A stretch of 64,000 bases of DNA from NCBI GenBank assembly GCA_036924085.1, contig JAVGWX010000001.1, positions 8,794,681 through 8,858,680 of the forward strand, in the 5' to 3' direction. The notes beneath the pieces are model-generated. The model saw only the letters and a list, made by a program, of their open reading frames with translations, made no database searches and had not been told where the DNA came from. How positions within the stretch are numbered: the stretch's first letter is position 1; the number at the start of each line of letters is the position of its first letter. Below are positions 56,623 to 64,000 of this stretch, piece after piece. This stretch comes from Ariolimax columbianus. Its lineage: Eukaryota; Mollusca; Gastropoda; Stylommatophora; Arionidae. A program made the translations under genes and the position numbers.

Positions 56623-57827
56623 TTATTTCGCTCGTCAATCTGTATCTACTTCATTGTCCTTACTTTCATCATGCAGTTTTCGTAACTAATGTATTCTGTC
56701 AGCGCTTTTCATCGGGACATTCTGGTCAGTTTTCACTGATGAGTCTGTATTCAGTCGTGTCCACTTGTTAGTGGAAATAACGTTCGTTCCTCACCCGAAT
56801 GAGAACTGGTTATTATTCGTTGGACAAGTCATTAGACGAAGACAATTGATCGCACTGTCCTACAATACTCCAACTGATTTAGTATGAGAGCTTAGAAATA
56901 TTTAGAAGAGTAATTTACAAAAGAGTGGAATGTAATTGATAGAACATGAGTCACTGGATAGTTTTCAAACAATTTCTGAGTCAAGGCAGGAACATGAAAA
57001 ACAGCGATACGATCCATTAGCGCGTACGTCCCATGAGATTCATTTTGGCGAACACGTCAGGAGAATGAACTAATTATTCTTGTTATATTTCATTCAATTC
57101 AATTAGAAGCGTCAAAAATGCTAGACAAGAAGAACATTTAGGATTATGCTAATTTCAGATGGAATTGAAATAACCAACACAATGGAGCACTAATGGAGCA
57201 TTTCTATTATTCTTGTTAATAAATTGCATACATGCTTGTTTGGATCAAAAACAAGAAGAACAAGTTTAAATTATCTTACTAAATTATAAATTTAAATATA
57301 AAGAATCAACAGAAACCGACTTATAAGAAAGAAAAAGAATCATTTTCATAAGGAAGAGAACTCGTAAAATTGTAGTACATTTGCGTACTCATAGTTGAAC
57401 TTTGCTCTACCTGTATTGCTGTTAGAAATCTGCTTTAAATTTACTCACACGAGGAGAATTTTTCGCTCTTACGCTCACCAGCACATACATATACACATAA
57501 CCATTTCCACACAGGAGCGCTCGCACGTGCATTCAAACATTTTCTGAGAGACTTACACAATTGGTTGTAGCAGAGTTATGTACTGTTATTTATCTTCTGA
57601 AATTGTTATTAACCTTCTGAAACTTGTATTAACTTTCTGGAAATGTTATTAAATTTCAAACTATAGTAAGTTTATACCAATCAAATGTGTTTGTTAAAAT
57701 TCAATAAACGTACGACATTCTATTGTACGTCCTTCATTCAATCATTCACCCTTTGGATCAAATGTGAAGGTTACCGCAGCAGCTGGTCTCCGAGTTCCAA
57801 TCATGTCTCTATTTCGCTACAATGTAA
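56623..57827. other. stretch without recognisable gene
   Basis: AT-rich unique sequence. A small repeat of CTTCTGAAATTGTTATTAA occurs at about 57590-57650. No coding evidence. Confidence 0.4.
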
Positions 57828-58535
57828 AGCACAGGTTTTAACTGCATCTACTCTCTGTACAGGAAATGTGAAGTCACATATTTTAAGTGCATCTACTCTC
57901 TGTACAGGAAATATGAAGACACCTATTTTAAGTGCATCTACTCTCTGTACAGGAAATATAAAGACACCTATTTTAAGTGCATCTACTCTCTGTACAGGAA
58001 ATATGAAGACACCTATTTTAAGTGCATCTACTCTCTGAATAGGAAATGTGAGGCTACACGTTTTAACTGCATCTACTCTCTGTACAGGAAATGTGAAGTC
58101 ACATATTTTAAGTGCATCTACTCTCTGTACAGGAAATATGAAGACACCTATTTTAAGTGCATCTACTCACTGTACAGGAAATATGAAGACACCTATTTTA
58201 AGTGCATCTACTCACTGTACAGGAAATATGAAGACACCTATTTTAAGTGCATCTACTCTCTGTACAGGAAATGTGAGGCTGCACGTTTTAACTGCATCTA
58301 CTCTCTGTACAGGAAATGTGAAGTCACATATTTTAAGTGCATCTACTCTCTGTACAGGAAATATGAAGACACCTATTTTAAGTGCATCTACTCTCTGTAC
58401 AGGAAATATGAAGACACCTATTTTAAGTGCATCTACTCTCTGAATAGGAAATGTGAGGCTACATGTTTTAACTGCATCTATTATCTGTACAGGAAATGTG
58501 AAGGCACATATTTTAACTGCATCTACTTTCTGTAC
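57828..58535. repeat. 45-bp minisatellite with higher-order structure, about 16 units
   Basis: The core is GCATCTACTCTCTGTACAGG followed by AAATATGAAGACACCTATTTTAAGT or variants. Three unit types recur in order: one with GTGAGGCT.CACGTTTTAAC, one with GTGAAGTCACATATTTTAAG, then two to three with ATGAAGACACCTATTTTAAG. That block repeats three times. Frames run open for over 100 codons because 45 is a multiple of three. The 15-residue units (NMKTPILSASTLCTG) lack dibasic cleavage sites and a signal peptide, so I do not call a gene. Confidence 0.94.
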
Positions 58536-59915
58536 AGAAAACCCGTATCCAAGGTTCAGGGGTTGCTGATTATAATGGAAATTTATTTTTACATAATGAT
58601 TTAGTCAGTGAAAACTACAACTCTCTTTAGTTGTTCTTTACGACATACGTGAAAGGTGGAAGCACTTAGAGCTAACACACACACATAGCATTTTTGGACA
58701 AAAAGTTAAATCAATTAAATGGAAGTATTGAGATAGCAATTTACGTGTTTCAATTTACAATGAAAGTAAATCTAAGCAAGTTATTATATTTAATTGACAA
58801 TGATGGGGCATGTATACATTTTAGCTTTATAAAATCAGTTTAGCTACCTGGTAGGAAAGTAATGGTGTACATTGTACACTTTATTGTGATAATACAATTA
58901 AAGTAAGTATTGCCATGATTTAAACACAAAACCAGTTTATCGTGAGGGCAACGAATCATATTGACATCACATTGACTTCACATTGACATATAATCAATCA
59001 CGTAACAACGTATTTACCAAATTTGAAGATATGCTATGCTTGTATTTCCGGACTCTGATCGCATACAACAGTCTCAGGATCTTTCACGAAAAATGCTGTA
59101 GGACATAGTCATTCCTGTGTATTCTAATTATCTAATTCTTGAGGTCTTTACTGTGTGGACACTCTCTTGTAGTGGACTATTTCAAAGCTAGAAGTCTGAA
59201 TACAGTGTTGCTAGGGATGCACGCTAGACGACCTGTTCTAGAGTTGTGACAGAGTGAACGAGCCATCTCTTTTAAACACCCCCCGCCCCATGAATATCTG
59301 TTGAGCTGCGGCGCAGATGGAACCAACCAAAACACCCAACAAGAATCGATCACGAGGGTACGTCTGATTATCTATTCAAGCTTTATCGCGGGAATAATCA
59401 TGATATCGATACTTACAATTGGCCAATTCATAAATTGTGGAATCGACTGCGGTAAAGTCAGTTGGTGCTAACATGCTAGAAAAGGTCAAGGTGATTTCAT
59501 AGCTAGTAGGCAGTGCCGGCCGGTCGACAAAAACGTAGTGCGGCTGCTGGATTTCAACATTTTGTAAAAGAGGGGAATGACCAGTTACTTTACTCTTCGC
59601 ATAGCCATTACTAACAGTAAATGAGGCATCCAATCATATATCGGTAGACTGGAGCGTATTTCTGCCAGAAACAGAAGATACATTTTCGGTTTGGAACAAT
59701 CGCTCTGAACACTTTACCACTCAAACGCTACGTTAGTAATTACCGATTACCAAAGTTAGATGTCCCGTTAACAACTTGAAATTCGATGGTATTTGCATAA
59801 ACAAAGAGTAGATTGGCGACCGTTATGGCTCCCCACGGTTTCGTGTCTCAGTTCATCTGTTGAATGTCTTCCATAATACAGTATTAAAGAAACCAGAATT
59901 CGAAATCTCAGCTGT
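58536..59915. other. stretch without recognisable gene
   Basis: Unique-looking AT-rich sequence. The 85-codon minus-strand frame at 59376-59633 (with KSKVTGHSPLLQNVEIQQPH) has no recognised domain. I cannot exclude a small exon there. Confidence 0.35.
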
Positions 59916-59917
59916 CC

Positions 59918-60925
59918 TTGGTAATGTCTGGACTAGTATTGTCCTCGGTAATGTCTCGACTTGTATTGTCCTCGGTAATGTCTCGACTAAGATTGTCCTC
60001 GGTAATGTCTCGACTAGTATTGTCCTCGGTAATGTCTCGACTAAGATTGTCCACGGTAATGTCTCGACTAAGATTGTCGTCGGTAATGTCTCGACTAAGA
60101 TTGTCCTCGGTAATGTCTCGACTAGTATTGTCCACGGTAATGTCTCGACTAGTATTGTCCTTGGTAATGTCTCGACTAGTATTGTCCTCGGTAATGTCTC
60201 AACTAGTATTGTCCTCGGTAATGTCTCCACTAGTATTGTCCTCGGTAATGTCTCCACTAGTATTGTCCTTGGTAATGTCTCGACTAGTATTGTCCACGGT
60301 AATGTCTCGACTAGTATTGTCCTCAGTAATGTCTCCACTAGTATTGTCCTCGGTAATGTCTCCACTAGTATTGTCCTCGGTAATGTCTCCACTAGTATTG
60401 TCCTCGGTAATGTCTCAACTAGTATTGTCCTCAGTAATGTCTCCACTAGTATTGTCCTCGGTAATGTCTCCACTAGTATTGTCCTCGGTAATGTCTCAAC
60501 TAGTATTGTCCTCGGTAATGTCTCGACTAGTATTGTCCTCGGTAATGTCTCCACTAGTATTGTCCTCGGTAATGTCTCCACTAGTATTGTCCTCGGTACT
60601 GTCTCGACTAAAATTTTCATCGGTAATGTCTCCACTAGTATTGTCCTCGGTAATGTCCCCACTAGTATTGTCCTCGGTAATGTCTCCACTAGTATTGTCC
60701 TCGGTAATGTCTCGACTAAGATTGCCCTCGGTAATGTCTCCACTGGTATTGTCCTCGGTAATGTATCGACTAAGATTGTCCTCGGTAATGTCTCCACTAG
60801 TAGTGTCCTCGGTAATGTCTCCATTAGTATTGTCCTCGGTAATGTCTCGACGAAGATTGTCCTCGGTAATGTATCCACTAAGATTGTCCTCGGTAATATC
60901 TCCACTAGTATTGCTCTTGGTCACA
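59918..60925. repeat. 27-bp minisatellite, about 37 units
   Basis: The unit is AATGTCTCGACTAGTATTGT plus CCTCGGT. Variation is concentrated at three positions (CGACTAG, CCACTAG, CAACTAG, CGACTAAG), and variants come in runs. Several frames on both strands stay open for 350-417 codons (for example GNVSTSIVL repeats), an effect of a stop-free 27-bp unit. There is no signal peptide, and the non-repeat flanks lack coding signature. Confidence 0.95.
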
Positions 60926-61600
60926 CTGATCTTCACTCCTCTGCTTATCCCATGGGCACGCACAGACGATGTGTGCTTTGTTTGACTCGTCTATTGTGTT
61001 CCTTCTTGAGCATGCACCTCTGTCAACACTTTCTCATTAGTTTTCTTCGATGTCAAGATCATTTGTTCGGCGTGCATCACTTTAAGGCGTGTAAACAAAA
61101 TATCCGAGCGTAAGTCAGTAAATGAGTCACAAATAGCTATGTAAAAAAATACTAAATGAAATTGACATTTACCCTCATCTCACAATACATTTCTTAACAC
61201 CATTGGTACACTTGATCCATCGTCTTATTAGTGTGAGGTTCATTCTATGTTCTTCAGTCAATTGTGTGGATACCCACTAGGAGCATACTTTCGAGCATGC
61301 ATTTTATTTTCGGCTAAACAATGCGAACATTCTATTGCAGTTACTGCAGTTGGAAACATCTCTCCCATCCGCCGCACTGAGGCTTATGTTGCAATCTGAA
61401 CAGGACGACAATCTGTGAGCCTCCTTGGGAAAATGTATGTATCCAGTTATACACCGCTTTAAGCGACAAGCACTTCTTTTTGTAAACAAGACCCATTTCC
61501 TTACGAACATCTTTTCCAGACGACGGAACAAGCAAATAATACACATGTTTAACTGCAACTAAAATGCGATTGTCGGCCAATAAAGGTACAGCACTCAATC
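60926..61600. other. stretch without recognisable gene
   Basis: No motif or repeat recognised; short frames only. Confidence 0.35.
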
Positions 61601-61845
61601 CGGCAGGTTAGAACAATCTTCTCAAAGTTGTTAATCCGGCAGGTTAGAACAATCTGTTTAAAGCAGTCATTACGGCAGAGCATAACAATCTTCTCAAAGT
61701 GGTCAATCCGGCAGGTTAAAACAATCTGTTTAAAGCAGTCATCACGGCAGAGCGTAACAATCTTCTCAAAGTGGTTAATCCGGCAGGGTAGAACAATCTT
61801 CAAAAAGCAATCAATCCGGCAGGGTAAAACAATCTCTCAATGGCC
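61600..61845. repeat. about 36-bp minisatellite with alternating units, about 7 units
   Basis: AATCCGGCAGGTTAGAACAA units alternate with ATTACGGCAGAGCATAACAA units, each followed by TCTTCTCAAAGTGG or TCTGTTTAAAGCAG. The pair repeats as a dimer of about 72 bp. Confidence 0.88.
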
Positions 61846-61984
61846 ATTGCGCTGAACTCACTGTTTTGTTGTTGCATGTAAGTACATTCTGGTGAAAGTG
61901 ATATGATGGTGTTATGTAATTGAGACATGTGTACACCTACATGAGTCACTAAGAGGAACTGAATAGACTTGTTGTTATTAAATA

Positions 61985-62615
61985 TATGGGAACACTGTAA
62001 TAAACTGCGTCGTTTGTTGTTGTTACCTGTTTGGAATACTATAATAAAGTGCACCGTTTGTTATGATTACCTGTTTGGAACACTGTAATACACCGGGTCG
62101 TTTGATGGTATTACCTGTTTGGAACACTGTCATAAACTGGGTCTTTTGTTGTTATTACCTGTTTGGAACACTGTCATAAACTGGGTCGTTTGTTGGTATT
62201 ACCTGTTTGAAATACTATAATAAACTGGGTCGTTTGTTGTTATTTCCTGTTTGGAACACTGTCATAAACTGGGTCGTTTGTTGGTATTACTTGTTTGGAA
62301 TACTTTAATAAACTGGGTCGTTTGTTGTTATTACCTGTTTGGAAAACTATAATAAACTGGGTCGTTTGTTGTCATTACCTGTTGGAGAGCACACTATTAA
62401 ACTGGTCGTTTTATTTTTATTGCATTTATGTGAATGCTATAATGAACTGGGTGGTCTGTTGTTATTACCTAAATGGGAACACACAAGTAAAAAGTGTTGT
62501 TTTTTTGTTATAATTTATTTGGAAACATTATCATAAACTGTATGGTTTGCTGTTATTACCTTTTTGGAATACTATAATAAACTGGGTCGTTTGTTGTTAT
62601 TACGTTCCGCTTTGT
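61985..62615. repeat. about 44-bp minisatellite, about 13 units
   Basis: TAATAAACTGGGTCGTTTGT followed by TGTTATTACCTGTTTGGAA recurs. Variants of ATACTATAA and ACACTGTCATAA alternate. Units at both ends are diverged. Confidence 0.9.
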
Positions 62616-62664
62616 TTTTGTCTTTGTTCTAATTTGGTTTTACTCATTGTGGTACTTTAAATTG

Positions 62665-62775
62665 TGTTTTGTAGTTTATGATATGTCCAAACTGTTTCAT
62701 TTATAGTTTATGATATGTCCAAACTGTTTCATTTATAGTTTATGATATTTCCAAACTGTTTCATTTATAGTTTAA
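62665..62775. repeat. 32-bp tandem repeat, 3 units
   Basis: TAGTTTATGATATGTCCAAA followed by CTGTTTCATTTA is repeated three times with near identity. Confidence 0.9.
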
Positions 62776-62871
62776 ACAAGAAAGCAGCTGTGTTTCTGCC
62801 ATTATGACCTAAACATATGCCTTTAAATAAATTAGAGCCTGCAGATGTTTTTGTTCCAAGATTTAAAGTCA

Positions 62872-63480
62872 TCGTCATCATCATCATCATCATCTATCCA
62901 CGTGTGTTGTTAGACGTCGTTGGGAGGTGTAGTTTTCTGTTGTGTGCCATATTTGTCGCCGATATTGTTGTCATTCCTTGATTCTTAAGTGCCGCACTGA
63001 CACCATCTATCCATAATTTACGTATTCTGCCTCTTACTCTGTAGCACTGATGTCTGGTATTGTAGATACGAGCAGCTGGTAATTATGGTTGCATTCGTGT
63101 CAGATGTCCAAACTATTTTATTCTCTGCTTTTCTAAGTATTCCATGCACGGTGTTGTATCCACCGTAAGTCTGAGTATTTCGTTTCTTAATTTGTCCCCC
63201 CTTGTGACCCCGACAGCCTTTCTCAAGCTCCTCATTTCGGACACCATGATCTTTGTTTCGTTTGCCGTAATGAAGGTCCATGTCTGACACTGGTACCAGA
63301 GAGTTGGTATAAAAATAATATCTATCAGCTGTCTCTTTGTTTTCATTGGGAGGTGTTTGTGTCTTAGTGATGGTGAACGCTGATAGGAAACTGCATTAAC
63401 TTTCTGTGTTCTTGATTCCACCTATCTAGCCTTCCATCTTGTTTGAACACGCTGCCAAGTATTTGAATTCACTGACTTGT
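62872..63480 (-). pseudogene. LINE C-terminal pseudogene with (ATG)n tail
   Basis: The minus strand reads KRQLIDIIFIPTLWYQCQTW and then TFITANETKIMVSEMRSLRK with AVGVTRGDKLRNEILRL (about 63335-63160). This is the well-known segment of RTE-like LINEs after the RT (IPTLxYxCxTWT ... MRxLRK). The frame is broken near 63115, after which a degraded HL(T)RM-type reading follows. The tail is (ATG)n, seen as CATCATCATC at 62872-62893. The tail type matches the LINE pseudogene at 34697. The catalytic RT core is absent. Confidence 0.75.
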
Positions 63481-64000
63481 TTAAGCTCTGCACTTGTTAT
63501 CTACATATTTAGTTTGCTCGATTCTGCTGGTTTTCATATCCTGTCTTTGATGTAATAATTCTCATATTTCAAGTATATTTTACTAATATTTTGCCACGGC
63601 CATAATTTATTGCAAAGACCTGTCCAATGCGATACATTAATTTAAAACTGGCAAATAAATTTAATGTAATTAATGTTGCTCAAAGGTTTCTTCTGTTGTG
63701 TCTTTTTGCGGCAAAAACTGCTTTTGTACCAAGTCAAATTAGGTTGTTCTCATATCATAACATATAGCAAGTAATAGTGGTAGACTCGTTTGAAATAACG
63801 TTCTCGTGAATCTAGCATGGAATAATACTAAACAAATTGAAAACAATCCTTACATTCAACAACTTGATCACTCTAATGTTTTTAGATCAAAGATGGAAAC
63901 CTGAACTACGAAATGGAATAACCTATACAAAAACAACTGTCATAGAAAATGTACCTTGCCAATACAGTTCATCTCTATCAGCGACAGGTTGAAATTGCTT
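63481..64000. other. stretch without recognisable gene
   Basis: AT-rich sequence to the window end. The first part may be further decayed LINE sequence. Confidence 0.35.

Noticed and set aside
57685..58443. Possible repetitive neuropeptide precursor with 15-residue units
   Set aside because: The units lack dibasic cleavage sites and amidation glycines next to basic residues, and there is no signal peptide.
59853..61113. Long open frames (350-417 codons) on both strands
   Set aside because: They are frames through a stop-free 27-bp tandem repeat; no signal peptide, domain or splice-bounded structure, and several frames are open at once.

Overview
This window looks like eukaryotic, probably gastropod mollusc, genomic DNA. 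It is AT-rich, intron-sized and almost free of host genes. It is packed with non-LTR retrotransposon (LINE) fragments, SINE-like pieces, two decayed mariner transposons and about 25 minisatellite arrays. The one host gene I can support is on the minus strand at 44809-45485. It is an internal exon of a neuropeptide precursor with three crustacean-cardioactive-peptide-type (CCAP/conoCAP-type) cyclic peptides between dibasic cleavage sites. A one-residue-shorter cysteine loop in the second peptide, known from gastropod members of the family, is the main basis for calling the organism a gastropod. The species is not determined.

Layout. 1-9 kb: the 3' tip of a LINE, a mariner transposase pseudogene, several minisatellites and a decayed LINE interrupted by a short GAA-tailed LINE (called LINE-G here). 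9-10.6 kb: a LINE-G insertion with an open reading frame carrying a complete RNase H. 11-21.5 kb: tandem repeats, a mariner remnant with terminal inverted repeats, a reverse transcriptase pseudogene, and a 28-bp array containing a tRNA-derived SINE. 22.5-24.7 kb: a LINE-G tip, then a minus-strand LINE with a (TGACC)n tail (LINE-T) in which a 21-bp minisatellite has grown out of the coding sequence. 24.7-34 kb: a satellite-like block based on a roughly 30-bp unit, partly reorganised into a 64-bp dimer, split by a nested stack of elements. An RTE-like LINE (LINE-N) there contains a fragment of the neuropeptide gene, a LINE-G copy, a 50-bp minisatellite and a minus-strand LINE with RNase H (LINE-D).

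34-42 kb: RTE-like pseudogenes and minisatellites. 42-46 kb: the neuropeptide exon, with a LINE-T copy in its downstream intron. 46-50 kb: minisatellites, a SINE fragment and a dispersed repeat with an internal tandem array. 50-56.6 kb: two more LINE-G insertions, one of which holds most of the reverse transcriptase. 56.6-64 kb: further minisatellites, including a 45-bp array with higher-order structure and a 27-bp array of about 1 kb, and one last LINE pseudogene.

Five LINE-G copies and one SINE have exact target-site duplications visible in the sequence, as does one LINE-T copy, so their ends are known to the base or nearly so. The most unusual event is a 354-bp duplicate of the neuropeptide exon/intron/LINE-T junction, inserted about 17.7 kb away between two exact 29-bp direct repeats. 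Family assignments rest on motif recognition by eye; no database search was run.
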